From positions 3,100,001 through 3,164,000 of the forward strand of contig NZ_CP028369.1 of assembly GCF_003032475.1 (NCBI RefSeq): DNA of 64,000 nt, read 5' to 3'. This DNA comes from Streptomyces sp. P3 (lineage in GTDB: Bacteria; Actinomycetota; Actinomycetes; Streptomycetales; Streptomycetaceae). Position numbers and translations under genes: made by a program. The number at the start of each line of letters is the position of its first letter. Position 1 is the stretch's first letter. Below are positions 9,007 through 17,428 of this stretch, in pieces. The notes below the pieces were generated by a model. It had not been told where the DNA came from. It did not search any database and saw only the letters and a program-made list of their open reading frames with translations.

Positions 9007-9152
9007 TTAGCCTGGTCGTGACACCGGCTCGATCCAAGCCCCCGGGCCCAACCTTCGTCGCTACGAGCGACCACTTGCCGCGAGGCGAGCATGGCGGGTC
9101 GGTGTCATGAACGAGGGGAGAGGCCCGCATCACCTGTGATGCGGGCCTCTTT
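9007..9152 (+). ncRNA. Possible small RNA or leader ending in a strong terminator
   Basis: Between the HelD-like gene and malic enzyme, a TAGCCT hexamer (9007-9012) looks like a housekeeping -10 box. About 110 bases later a perfect 15-bp hairpin followed by TTT ends the unit, well before the malic enzyme start at 9291. A transcript of about 130 nt would hold only a ten-codon frame (9107-9139), which runs into the hairpin. Evidence is positional only; it may simply be the 3' UTR of the upstream gene. Confidence 0.3.
9119..9150. terminator. Intrinsic terminator before malic enzyme
   Basis: Arms 9119-9133 and 9136-9150 (AGAGGCCCGCATCAC / GTGATGCGGGCCTCT) are perfectly complementary over 15 bp and are followed by TTT. 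This is the strongest hairpin in the left arm. It ends either the helicase transcript or a short RNA starting near 9019. Confidence 0.8.
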
Positions 9153-9290
9153 CATGCGCCGGGCACGGCCGCGCCCGCCCCTTCGTCGAGAACAAAACGA
9201 TCGCAATTCGGGGCGGCTTTCCCGTACTCGTCGGTAGGTGCGACGATCGGACCGCAATCCCGCGACCCAGCAGTGCAGAGGAAGTCGGCC

Positions 9291-10709
9291 ATGGCAACGG
9301 CGCCCAGCGTCTCCTACTCGATGACGGTCCGGCTGGAGGTGCCCGCGAGCGGTACCGCGGTCTCCCAGCTCACCGGGGCCGTCGAGTCCCACGGAGGCTC
9401 GGTGACCGGCCTCGACGTCACGGCGTCCGGCCACGAGAAGCTCCGCATCGACGTCACCATCGCCGCCACCTCCACCTCCCACGCCGACGAGATCGTCGAG
9501 CAGCTGCGCGGCATCGAGGGCGTCACCCTCGGCAAGGTCTCCGACCGTACGTTCCTGATGCACCTCGGCGGCAAGATCGAGATGGCGTCCAAGCACCCCA
9601 TCCGCAACCGCGACGACCTCTCGATGATCTACACGCCGGGTGTGGCCCGCGTCTGCATGGCGATCGCCGAGAACCCCGAGGACGCCCGCCGCCTCACCAT
9701 CAAGCGCAACTCCGTTGCGGTCGTGACGGACGGCTCCGCCGTGCTCGGCCTCGGCAACATCGGCCCGAAGGCCGCGCTGCCCGTCATGGAGGGCAAGGCG
9801 GCCCTCTTCAAGCGGTTCGCCGGCATCGACGCCTGGCCGCTGTGCCTGGACACCCAGGACACCGACGCCATCGTCGAGATCGTCAAGGCGATCGCCCCCG
9901 GCTTCGCGGGCATCAACCTCGAGGACATCTCCGCCCCCCGCTGCTTCGAGATCGAGGCCCGGCTGCGCGAGGCCCTCGACATCCCCGTCTTCCACGACGA
10001 CCAGCACGGCACCGCGATCGTCGTCCTCGCCTCCCTCACCAACGCCCTGCGCGTCGTGGGCAAGGGCATCGGCGACGTGCGCGTGGTCATGTCCGGCGCG
10101 GGCGCGGCCGGCACGGCCATCCTCAAGCTGCTGCTCGCCGCCGGCGTCAAGAACGCGGTCGTCGCCGACATCCACGGCGTGGTCCACGCGGACCGGCCGG
10201 ACCTCGTCGACGCGGCCCCCGACTCGGCGCTGTGCTGGATCGCCGACAACACCAACCCCGAGGGACTCACCGGCACGCTGAAGGAGGCCGTGCGCGGCGC
10301 GGACGTCTTCATCGGCGTCTCCGCCCCGAACGTCATCGACGGCGACGACGTGGCCGCGATGGCCGAGGGCTCGATCGTGTTCGCGCTCGCGAATCCCGAC
10401 CCCGAGGTCGATCCGGCGGTCGCCCGCCAGACGGCCGCGGTCGTGGCCACCGGCCGCTCCGACTTCCCGAACCAGATCAACAACGTGCTGGTCTTCCCGG
10501 GCGTCTTCCGCGGTCTGCTGGACGCGCAGTCCCGCACCGTCAACACGGAGATGATGCTCGCGGCCGCGAAGGCCCTCGCGGACGTCGTGAGCGAGGACGA
10601 GCTCAACGCGAACTACATCATCCCGAGCGTCTTCAACGACAAGGTCGCGGGCGCGGTGGCCGGCGCGGTCCGCGAGGCCGCCAAGGCCGCCGGAGCGTCG
10701 GCCTCGTAG
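9291..10709 (+). CDS. NAD-dependent malic enzyme with N-terminal ACT domain
   Basis: 472 residues. Oxidatively decarboxylates malate to pyruvate, linking the TCA cycle to acetyl-CoA supply. Residues 1-85 form an ACT domain (MTVRLEVPASGTAVSQLTGA). Malic enzyme motifs follow: MIYTPGVARVC, VVTDGSAVLGLGNIGPKAAL, then the metal/NAD segment EDISAPRCFEIEARL with FHDDQHGTAIV, and the Rossmann glycine run VMSGAGAAGTAI. The ATG at 9291 is chosen with AGAGGA about 8 bases upstream. By gene order it corresponds to the S. coelicolor NAD-type enzyme rather than the NADP-type paralogue (recollection). Confidence 0.92.
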   Translation: MATAPSVSYSMTVRLEVPASGTAVSQLTGAVESHGGSVTGLDVTASGHEKLRIDVTIAATSTSHADEIVEQLRGIEGVTLGKVSDRTFLMHLGGKIEMASKHPIRNRDDLSMIYTPGVARVCMAIAENPEDARRLTIKRNSVAVVTDGSAVLGLGNIGPKAALPVMEGKAALFKRFAGIDAWPLCLDTQDTDAIVEIVKAIAPGFAGINLEDISAPRCFEIEARLREALDIPVFHDDQHGTAIVVLASLTNALRVVGKGIGDVRVVMSGAGAAGTAILKLLLAAGVKNAVVADIHGVVHADRPDLVDAAPDSALCWIADNTNPEGLTGTLKEAVRGADVFIGVSAPNVIDGDDVAAMAEGSIVFALANPDPEVDPAVARQTAAVVATGRSDFPNQINNVLVFPGVFRGLLDAQSRTVNTEMMLAAAKALADVVSEDELNANYIIPSVFNDKVAGAVAGAVREAAKAAGASAS

Positions 10710-10735
10710 GCTTTGTAGGCTCTGTCGTGCAGCAC

Positions 10736-10780
10736 GCGGGGGCCGGGGCGGTCTGTGACGATCGCCACGACGGCCCCCGC
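10736..10780. terminator. Terminator after malic enzyme
   Basis: GCGGGGGCCG (10736-10745) pairs perfectly with CGGCCCCCGC (10771-10780) around a 25-base loop. It sits 27 bp past the malic enzyme stop. It has no U-run, as is usual in Streptomyces. Confidence 0.6.
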
Positions 10781-11019
10781 ATCGGCGCGTCGTGGAACGG
10801 CGCGCCGTGGACGGCCCTCTAGGGTTGCGCCCGAGCCAAGCGCTCTGTGTGACTCCCAAGGGTTGTCTCACGACTCCGAGCGGGTGCCGGATTGGCTTTC
10901 CCGCCGCAGGTAGGGGCAGGATGCGTCCCTGGGCGCGAGCACAACGACTTCGCTGTGCCCCACAGGCGGCTCTGCCGCGTGGCACGCCTCAACGGCAAGA
11001 AGAACACGGGAGTAACAAC
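10781..11019 (+). promoter_or_regulatory. Upstream region of hupA
   Basis: About 240 bp without a gene, between the malic enzyme terminator and HU. HU genes are strongly transcribed, so the promoter must lie here, but no hexamer pair stands out. CACGGGAG before the ATG is the ribosome site. Confidence 0.4.
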
Positions 11020-11301
11020 ATGAACCGCAGTGAGCTGGTGGCCGCGCTGGCCGACCGCGCCGAGGTGACCCGTAAGGACGCCGACGCCGTTCTGGCCGCG
11101 TTCGCCGAGACCGTCGGCGAGATCGTCGCCAAGGGCGACGAGAAGGTCACCATCCCCGGCTTCCTGACCTTCGAGCGCACCCACCGTGCCGCTCGCACGG
11201 CGCGCAACCCGCAGACCGGTGACCCGATCCAGATCCCGGCCGGCTACAGCGTCAAGGTCTCCGCGGGCAGCAAGCTCAAGGAAGCCGCCAAGGGCAAGTA
11301 G
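11020..11301 (+). CDS. hupA: DNA-binding protein HU
   Basis: 93 residues, the usual length for a short HU. It begins MNRSELVAALADRAEVTRKD. The DNA-arm region reads ARNPQTGDPIQIPAGYSVKV, including the conserved RNPQTG and the intercalating Pro. It has no long Lys/Ala-rich tail, so it is the vegetative HupA type rather than HupS. It acts as a nucleoid-associated protein. Starts at ATG 11020 and is monocistronic, ending at a bidirectional hairpin shared with murA. Confidence 0.95.
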   Translation: MNRSELVAALADRAEVTRKDADAVLAAFAETVGEIVAKGDEKVTIPGFLTFERTHRAARTARNPQTGDPIQIPAGYSVKVSAGSKLKEAAKGK

Positions 11302-11350
11302 GCCTTCGCGTACGCGACGGTATCCGCGTACGAGGCTCAGCAACGCGAAT

Positions 11351-11380
11351 GGGGCGGCTCCCCCTCGGGGGAGCCGCCCC
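11351..11380. terminator. Bidirectional terminator between hupA and murA
   Basis: Perfect 14-bp arms (11351-11364 and 11367-11380, GGGGCGGCTCCCCC / GGGGGAGCCGCCCC) lie between convergent hupA (+) and murA (-), and can stop both transcripts. Confidence 0.85.
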
Positions 11381-11406
11381 ATCGTCGTACGCGGACGGCG
11401 GGCCGG

Positions 11407-12753
11407 CTAGCCGAGCGCCTTGCCCGGCAGTTCCACCTTCGCGCCGAGCTCCATCAGCTTCTCCATGAAGTTCTCATAGCCGCGGTTGATGAGGTCGATG
11501 CCGTGCACGCGGGAGGTGCCCTGCGCCGCGAGGGCGGCGATCAGGTACGAGAAGCCGCCGCGCAGGTCGGGGATGACCAGATCGGCGCCCTGGAGCTTCG
11601 TGGGGCCCGACACGACCGCGGAGTGCAGGAAGTTGCGCTGCCCGAAGCGGCAGTCGGAGCCGCCGAGGCACTCGCGGTAGAGCTGGATGTGGGCGCCCAT
11701 CTGGTTGAGCGCCGAGGTGAAGCCCAGCCGGGACTCGTAGACCGTCTCGTGGACGATCGACAGGCCGGTGGCCTGGGTGAGGGCGACGACCAGCGGCTGC
11801 TGCCAGTCCGTCTGGAAGCCGGGGTGCACGTCCGTCTCGAGCGCGATGGACTTCAGGTTGCCGCCGGGGTGCCAGAAGCGGATGCCCTCGTCGTCGATCT
11901 CGAAGGCGCCGCCGACCTTGCGGTAGGTGTTCAGGAACGTCATCATCGAGCGCTGCTGGGCCCCGCGGACGTAGATGTTGCCCTCGGTCGCCAGCGCCGC
12001 CGACGCCCAGGACGCGGCCTCCAGGCGGTCCGACAGGGCGGCGTGGTTGTAGCCGCCGAGCTTGTCGACGCCGGTGATGCGGATGGTGCGGTCGGTGTCC
12101 ATCGCGATGATGGCGCCCATCTTCTGCAGCACGCAGATGAGGTCCTCGATCTCCGGCTCCACGGCCGCGTTCGAGAGCTCGGTGACGCCCTCCGCCAGGA
12201 CGGCCGTCAGCAGCACCTGCTCGGTCGCGCCGACCGACGGGTACGGCAGCCGGATCTTCGTGCCGCGCAGCCGCTGCGGGGCCTCCAGGTACTGACCGTC
12301 CTCCCGCTTCTCGATCTTCGCGCCGAACTGCCGCAGCACGTCGAAGTGGAAGTCGATGGGCCGGCCGCCGATGTCGCAGCCGCCGAGGCCCGGGATGAAG
12401 GCATGCCCGAGGCGGTGCAGCAGGGGGCCGCAGAACAGGATCGGGATGCGGCTGGAGCCCGCGTGGGCGTCGATGTCGGCGACGTTGGCGCTCTCGACGT
12501 AGGTCGGATCGAGCACCAGCTCGCCCGGCTCCTCGCCCGGACGGACCGTCACCCCGTGCAGTTGCAGCAGACCGCGTACGACCCGCACGTCACGGATGTC
12601 CGGAACGTTGCGCAGCCGGCTCGGCTCACTGCCCAGCAGGGCGGCGACCATGGCCTTGGGTACGAGGTTCTTCGCACCGCGGACCCGGATCTCGCCCTCG
12701 AGCGGGGTGCCGCCGTGGACAAGCAGTACGTCGTCAGAGCCGTTGACGGTCAT
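11407..12753 (-). CDS. murA: UDP-N-acetylglucosamine 1-carboxyvinyltransferase
   Basis: 448 residues, a full-length EPSP-synthase-fold enzyme that commits UDP-GlcNAc to peptidoglycan synthesis using PEP. The N-terminus carries EIRVRGAKNLVPKAMVAALL, matching the family's Lys-Asn catalytic segment (GAKN). The PEP/fosfomycin-binding cysteine loop is FIPGLGGCDIGGRPIDFH, with Cys at about residue 126, so the enzyme is predicted fosfomycin-sensitive. DLRGGFSYLIAALAA near the C-terminus is also typical. It is a single gene convergent with hupA. Confidence 0.95.
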   Translation of the reverse strand: MTVNGSDDVLLVHGGTPLEGEIRVRGAKNLVPKAMVAALLGSEPSRLRNVPDIRDVRVVRGLLQLHGVTVRPGEEPGELVLDPTYVESANVADIDAHAGSSRIPILFCGPLLHRLGHAFIPGLGGCDIGGRPIDFHFDVLRQFGAKIEKREDGQYLEAPQRLRGTKIRLPYPSVGATEQVLLTAVLAEGVTELSNAAVEPEIEDLICVLQKMGAIIAMDTDRTIRITGVDKLGGYNHAALSDRLEAASWASAALATEGNIYVRGAQQRSMMTFLNTYRKVGGAFEIDDEGIRFWHPGGNLKSIALETDVHPGFQTDWQQPLVVALTQATGLSIVHETVYESRLGFTSALNQMGAHIQLYRECLGGSDCRFGQRNFLHSAVVSGPTKLQGADLVIPDLRGGFSYLIAALAAQGTSRVHGIDLINRGYENFMEKLMELGAKVELPGKALG

Positions 12754-13099
12754 GTGTCTCGCGTTCCATGGATGGTGGATCAGGGCAGGGCCGTTGGGGT
12801 GGGGGCAGGGCCAGATGAAACAGAGTAATCGCCGTCGGCCCCTGTGCCGTAAGCCCGAGGACGCCTCAGGATCGTCATGGCTGTGTCACAACACGAACGG
12901 TTCCCCGGCGGGCACACAAGGTCACCGCGGCCGGTCCGTGCGGCGTGTGCGCCCGGTCCGCGTCCGTGCGCCGGTCCGGCTCCCGCCGCCCCCCTCGACC
13001 GACGTCCCACCGGCCCGCACCTCCCCGTTCCGCCGCGCGCACCCTCGTCCCCCCGCATTGCCTCCCCACTCCGCGGAAAGATGCGGGATCATGTCTGGC
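12754..13099. other. Divergent intergenic region murA / YqgE-like gene
   Basis: About 345 bp between two divergent starts. It must contain the murA promoter (reading left) and that of the YqgE-like gene (reading right). The stretch is Pro/Arg-coding-like G/C-rich sequence. I see no convincing gene, hairpin or hexamer pair. Confidence 0.4.
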
Positions 13100-13672
13100 A
13101 TGACCGAGGTGTCCTCGCTCACAGGGCGGCTGCTCGTGGCCACGCCCGCCCTGGCGGACCCGAACTTCGACCGTGCGGTGGTGCTCCTCCTCGACCACGA
13201 CGAGGAGGGCTCACTCGGCGTCGTGCTCAACCGGCCCACCCCGGTGGGCGTCAGCGACATCCTGGAGGACTGGGCGCAGCTCGCGGGCGAACCCGGCGTC
13301 GTCTTCCAGGGCGGCCCGGTGTCCCTCGACTCGGCCCTCGGAATCGCCGTCATCCCGGGCGGCGCGGCCGTCGACGGCGCCCCGCTCGGCTGGCGCCGGG
13401 TGCACGGCGCGATCGGCCTGGTCGACCTGGAGGCCCCGCCGGAACTCCTCGCCGCGGCGCTCGGCTCCCTGCGGATCTTCGCCGGGTACGCGGGCTGGGG
13501 GCCCGGCCAGCTGGAGGACGAGCTCGTGGAGGGCGCCTGGTACGTCGTGGAGTCCGAGCCGGGCGACGTCTCCTCGCCGTCCCCCGAGCGGCTCTGGCGC
13601 GAGGTGCTGCGGCGTCAGCGCAACGACCTGGCGATGGTCGCGACCTATCCGGACGACGCCTCGCTGAACTGA
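13100..13672 (+). CDS. YqgE/AlgH family protein (UPF0301, DUF179)
   Basis: 190 residues. Family hallmarks: TGRLLVATPALADPNFDRAV, SLGVVLNRPT and VFQGGPVSLDSALG, then GYAGWGPGQLEDEL near the C-terminus. The biochemical role of the family is unknown. ATG 13100 is taken by similarity of the N-terminus MTEVSSLTGRLL to other Streptomyces members as I recall them; an in-frame ATG at 13091 would add three residues. The next gene begins 43 bp downstream and may be co-transcribed. Confidence 0.88.
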   Translation: MTEVSSLTGRLLVATPALADPNFDRAVVLLLDHDEEGSLGVVLNRPTPVGVSDILEDWAQLAGEPGVVFQGGPVSLDSALGIAVIPGGAAVDGAPLGWRRVHGAIGLVDLEAPPELLAAALGSLRIFAGYAGWGPGQLEDELVEGAWYVVESEPGDVSSPSPERLWREVLRRQRNDLAMVATYPDDASLN

Positions 13673-13714
13673 TGCGCGTGAGCATCCCGGCCGGGCTTCA
13701 GTACGCTTGGCGCC

Positions 13715-14014
13715 ATGAGCACTCTTGAGCCTGAGACCCAGCCCCAGCGAGGCACGGGGACGGGGACCCTCGTGGAGCCGACGCCGCAGGTGTCGCACGG
13801 CGACGGGGACCACGAGCGCTTCGCCCACTACGTCCAGAAGGACAAGATCATGGCGAGCGCCCTCGACGGGACGCCCGTCGTGGCCTTGTGCGGCAAGGTC
13901 TGGGTGCCCGGTCGCGACCCGAAGAAGTACCCGGTGTGCCCCATGTGCAAGGAGATCTTCGAGTCCATGGCGGGCGGCGGGGACGACAAGGGCAAGGGCG
14001 GCGACAAGAAGTAG
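13715..14014 (+). CDS. DUF3039 family small protein
   Basis: 99 residues. It has the actinobacterial DUF3039 pattern HYVQKDKIMASALDGTPVVA, followed by LCGKVWVPGRDPKKYPVCPM with a CPMCKEI Cys-x2-Cys. Together with the LCGK cysteine this suggests a metal site. The C-terminus is Gly/Lys-rich. Function unknown; the family occurs almost universally in Streptomyces and mycobacteria next to housekeeping genes. Confidence 0.85.
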   Translation: MSTLEPETQPQRGTGTGTLVEPTPQVSHGDGDHERFAHYVQKDKIMASALDGTPVVALCGKVWVPGRDPKKYPVCPMCKEIFESMAGGGDDKGKGGDKK

Positions 14015-14031
14015 TCCGCGGAGCTTCCAGG

Positions 14032-14066
14032 GCCCCCGAGGGCGCGTCGCGGCGCGCTCCGGGGGC
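14032..14066. terminator. Hairpin after the DUF3039 gene
   Basis: GCCCCCG (14032-14038) pairs with CGGGGGC (14060-14066), extended by G/C-rich imperfect pairing in between and followed by TTTC. It starts 18 bp after the stop codon. Confidence 0.6.
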
Positions 14067-14213
14067 TTTCGGCGTGTGCGTCGCCGCACGGGGTGCCCCG
14101 GCCCGTCTCGGGGGCTTCGGCGGACGTCGAGCCGCGTCTGGTGGCGTCGGGTGGTGTCGGGTGGCGCCGAAAGGCGGCGGGCGACGGCGGGGTGGCTCCG
14201 GGATGTCACAGAT

Positions 14214-14225
14214 TGGTCCAGACCT
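14214..14225. promoter_or_regulatory. DasR-type box (chitinase-type 12-mer) before the hexosaminidase
   Basis: TGGTCCAGACCT is identical to the 12-bp element known from Streptomyces chitinase promoters and fits the DasR 'dre' half-palindrome TGGTC-TAGACC-A. It sits just upstream of the -35 box of a predicted promoter. GlcNAc-responsive control by DasR is inferred. Confidence 0.7.
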
Positions 14226-14226
14226 C

Positions 14227-14255
14227 TTGTCGGAGTGATCCGCCGGCCCTAGCCT
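14227..14255 (+). promoter_or_regulatory. Predicted promoter of the GH20 gene
   Basis: TTGTCG (14227-14232), a 17-bp spacer and TAGCCT (14250-14255) form a good housekeeping promoter. Transcription would start near 14262, leaving a 5' leader of about 136 nt. The DasR-type box directly adjoins the -35 hexamer, a position suited to repression. Confidence 0.6.
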
Positions 14256-14397
14256 CCTGTGTGCTGCGCGAGCCCGCGGTGTGTCGGGCGCGGGTGCGTG
14301 GCGCAGAGCGGCGCGGCCGTGGCGCATAGGCGCACGCACCCGCACGCCGCAACCAGGGGCCCTGCGAAAGCGGTTCCCGGAGCCCCGAAGGACTGAC

Positions 14398-16035
14398 GTG
14401 ACGTCTGCGATGGATCTCGTCCCCGCGCCCCGCACCGTCGAGGGCCCCCTGGGCCGCGACGTCCCGTTCGACGCGAACACCACCCTGTGGGCCGCTCCCG
14501 GCACGGAGACCGCCGAGCGCTGGCTGCGCGGCACGCTCGGCGCGGCGCTCGGCCTGCCCCTGCGGCCCGGACCACGGGACGCCCGCGACGGCGTACGGCT
14601 GTGTCTGGACGACACGCTCGCGCCCGAGGCGTACCGGCTGAGCGTCGTCGCGCACGGGGGCGGGGGCGTCGAGATCCGCGGCGGGGGCCCCGCCGGCGTC
14701 TTCTGGGGCGCCCAGACGCTGCGACAACTCCTCGGCCCGGAAGCCTTCCGGCGCGCACCCGTCCGGCCCGGGACCAGGTACGCCGTCCCGCACCGGACCA
14801 TCGAGGACGCCCCCCGGTTCCGGTGGCGCGGCCTGATGCTCGACGTGGCCCGGCACTTCATGCCCAAGGACGGCGTCCTGCGCTGCCTGGACCTCATGGC
14901 GGCGCACAAACTCAACGTCTTCCACTTCCATCTGACGGACGACCAGGGCTGGCGCATCGAGATCCGCAGACATCCCCGGCTCACCGAGGTCGGCTCCTGG
15001 CGGGCCCGCACCAAAATCGGCCATCGCGCCTCGCCGCTGTGGGACGACAAGCCGCACGGCGGCTTCTACACCCAGGACGACATCCGGGAGATCGTCGCGT
15101 ACGCGGCGCAGCGGCACATCACCGTCGTCCCCGAGATCGACGTGCCCGGCCACTCGCAGGCCGCGATCGCCGCGTACCCCGAACTCGGCAACACCGACGT
15201 CGTCGACACCACCGCCCTCTCCGTCTGGGACACCTGGGGCGTCAACCCGAACGTCCTCGCCCCCACCGACCACACCCTGCGCTTCTACGAGGGGGTCTTC
15301 GAGGAGGTGCTGGAACTGTTCCCCTCGGAGTTCGTCCACGTCGGGGGTGACGAATGTCCCAAGGAGCAGTGGCGGCGCTCACCGGCCGCGCAGGCCCGCA
15401 TCGCGGAACTCGGCCTCGCGGACGAGGACCAGCTGCAGTCCTGGTTCATCCGCCACTTCGACACCTGGCTCGCCGCGCGCGGGCGGCGGCTCATCGGCTG
15501 GGACGAGATCCTCGAGGGCGGGCTCGCGGACGGGGCGGCCGTGTCCTCATGGCGCGGCTACGCGGGCGGGATCGCCGCCGCGAAGGCCGGACACGACGTG
15601 GTGATGTGCCCCGAGCAGCAGGTGTACTTCGACCACCGGCAGGCGGCCGGCGCGGACGAGCCGGTGCCGATCGGTCACGTCCGCACCCTGGAGGACGTCT
15701 ATCGGTTCGATCCCGTTCCCACGGAGTTGACGCCGGCACAGGCGCGGCACGTGCTCGGCACGCAGGCCAACCTGTGGACCGAGGCGATGGAGGACCACGC
15801 GCGCGTGGACTACCAGGCCTTCCCCCGGCTCGCCGCCTTCGCCGAGGTCGCCTGGAGCGATCTGCCCGCCCCGCCGGAGCGGGACTTCGCCGGCTTCGAG
15901 CGGCGGATGCGGGCCCACTACGCGCGGCTCGACGCCCTGGGCGTCGGCTACCGCCCGCCGGGCGGACCCCGGCCGTGGCAGCGGCGCCCCGGCATCCTCG
16001 GGCGGCCCCTCGAGGGACGGCCCCCGAACCGGTGA
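14398..16035 (+). CDS. Beta-N-acetylhexosaminidase, glycoside hydrolase family 20
   Basis: 545 residues. Removes terminal GlcNAc/GalNAc from chito-oligosaccharides by substrate-assisted catalysis. The GH20 core shows RWRGLMLDVARHFMPKD, LNVFHFHLTDDQGWRIEIR and VPEIDVPGHSQAAIAAYPEL. The catalytic Asp-Glu pair is VHVGGDECPKEQW (Asp318-Glu319). An N-terminal ~130-residue alpha/beta domain precedes it. No signal peptide is seen, so it is probably cytoplasmic and acts on imported chitobiose. GTG 14398 with GAAGGA 5-6 bases upstream is preferred to ATG 14410. A DasR-type box links it to the nag genes at the right end of the window. Confidence 0.92.
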   Translation: MTSAMDLVPAPRTVEGPLGRDVPFDANTTLWAAPGTETAERWLRGTLGAALGLPLRPGPRDARDGVRLCLDDTLAPEAYRLSVVAHGGGGVEIRGGGPAGVFWGAQTLRQLLGPEAFRRAPVRPGTRYAVPHRTIEDAPRFRWRGLMLDVARHFMPKDGVLRCLDLMAAHKLNVFHFHLTDDQGWRIEIRRHPRLTEVGSWRARTKIGHRASPLWDDKPHGGFYTQDDIREIVAYAAQRHITVVPEIDVPGHSQAAIAAYPELGNTDVVDTTALSVWDTWGVNPNVLAPTDHTLRFYEGVFEEVLELFPSEFVHVGGDECPKEQWRRSPAAQARIAELGLADEDQLQSWFIRHFDTWLAARGRRLIGWDEILEGGLADGAAVSSWRGYAGGIAAAKAGHDVVMCPEQQVYFDHRQAAGADEPVPIGHVRTLEDVYRFDPVPTELTPAQARHVLGTQANLWTEAMEDHARVDYQAFPRLAAFAEVAWSDLPAPPERDFAGFERRMRAHYARLDALGVGYRPPGGPRPWQRRPGILGRPLEGRPPNR

Positions 16036-16151
16036 TCCGGGGCGTCACGCAGAAACCCCGGCAGGGTCACCGAAGAGAGGCAATTCACGCGCACCGGTGA
16101 TGCCATGTGAAAACGGACCATCTCCGCGACGAGGTGGGCGAATGCCTCCTA

Positions 16152-17305
16152 GTGTCCTGCGCCAGTAGTTGATCGTTAGTAGTTGTGTGACTTCTGCTGC
16201 TGGTGCGTCAGTTCCTCGTCGGGGCCCGAAGCTGGAACCGTTGCTGCTGTCTGATGACGAGCGGGCGGAGTTGGAGCGGTGGACGCGTAGGGCGACATCG
16301 GCCCAGGCCGTGGCCTTGCGGGCGCGGATTGTGCTGGCGTGCGCTGGTCCGGAGGTACCGCCAATCGTCGTGGTCGCCCGCGAGTTGCGGGTGGCCGCCG
16401 ACACCGTCCGTAAGTGGCGGCGGCGGTTTTTGGCGGAGCGGCTGGACGGCCTGGTCGACGAGCCCCGGCCGGGCCGGCCGCCCACCATCAGCGTCGACCA
16501 GGTGGAGGCGGTCGTGGTCACGACGCTGGAGGAGATCCCGAAGAACGCCACCCACTGGTCGCGGAAGTCGATGGCGGAGCACAGCGGCCTGTCGAAGTCC
16601 ACGGTCGGCCGGATCTGGCGGAAGTTCCAGCTCAAGCCGCATCTGGCGGACACGTTCAAGCTGTCGACGGATCCGTTGTTCGTGGAGAAGGTCTACGACG
16701 TCGTGGGTCTGTACTTCAACCCGCCCGAGGGTGCGGTGGTCCTCTCGGTGGACGAGAAGTCGCAGATCCAGGCCCTGGACCGGTCGCAGCCGGTGCTGCC
16801 GATAATGCCGGGCATGCCCGAGCGGCGTACTCACGACTACGTCCGCAACGGCCTGACCACCTTGTTCGCCGCGTTCGATGTCGCCACCGGCGAGGTGATC
16901 AGTGCCCTGCACCGTCGGCATCGGGCCGTGGAGTTCAAGAAGTTCCTGATCCGGATCGACAAGGAGGTGCCCGCGCACCTGCAGGTCCACTTGATCGTGG
17001 ACAATTACGGCACTCACAAGACTCCCGCGATCAAGGCCTGGCTGGCCAAACACCCCAGGTTCGAGCTGCACTTCACCCCGACCGGCTCCTCCTGGATCAA
17101 CCAGGTCGAGCGGTGGTTCGGCTACCTGGCCCACCAGATGATCCGCCGCGGCGCACACAAGAACATCCAGGCCCTCGAAGCCGACATTCGGGCATGGGTC
17201 AAGGACTGGAACAAAGAACCCAAGCCGTTCATCTGGACCAAGACAGCCCAAGAGATCCTCGACTCCCTTGCCCGCTTCTGCCGACGGATCTCTGGCGCAG
17301 GACAC
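16152..17305 (+). mobile_element. Complete IS630-family insertion sequence
   Basis: 1154 bp with perfect 13-bp terminal inverted repeats (GTGTCCTGCGCCAG inward from the left end, its complement at the right). It is flanked by the TA target duplication (16150-16151 and 17306-17307) inside a CTAG tetramer, typical of the IS630/Tc1-mariner superfamily. It lies in the intergenic space between the hexosaminidase and the xanthine-dehydrogenase-like operon and interrupts no recognisable gene. The reading frame is intact, so the copy may be active and recent. Confidence 0.9.
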
Positions 17306-17308
17306 TAG
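16187..17308 (+). CDS. IS630-family DDE transposase
   Basis: 373 residues. An N-terminal helix-turn-helix region ([20 protein letters not shown]) and a second one ([20 protein letters not shown]) are followed by the DDE core: first Asp in [14 protein letters not shown], second in [13 protein letters not shown], and Glu in [17 protein letters not shown] 16187 is used; a TTG at 16169 would add six residues. The stop codon TAG is built from the duplicated TA plus the first flanking base, so translation ends exactly at the element's edge. Confidence 0.9.
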   Translation: MTSAAGASVPRRGPKLEPLLLSDDERAELERWTRRATSAQAVALRARIVLACAGPEVPPIVVVARELRVAADTVRKWRRRFLAERLDGLVDEPRPGRPPTISVDQVEAVVVTTLEEIPKNATHWSRKSMAEHSGLSKSTVGRIWRKFQLKPHLADTFKLSTDPLFVEKVYDVVGLYFNPPEGAVVLSVDEKSQIQALDRSQPVLPIMPGMPERRTHDYVRNGLTTLFAAFDVATGEVISALHRRHRAVEFKKFLIRIDKEVPAHLQVHLIVDNYGTHKTPAIKAWLAKHPRFELHFTPTGSSWINQVERWFGYLAHQMIRRGAHKNIQALEADIRAWVKDWNKEPKPFIWTKTAQEILDSLARFCRRISGAGH

Positions 17309-17428
17309 CGGACCCCCGCGCTCGGGTGTTGCGAAGATGTGCCAGAGTTGCCACGTCCGCCCTGTCAGCACGTACCGTACGGCTTCACAGGTGGGACCAG
17401 GTGGGGCAGCGGGAAGGGGCAGCCGGTT

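Noticed and set aside
11503..12828. Long rightward frame opposite murA
   Set aside because: Antisense shadow; murA shows full family conservation on the minus strand.
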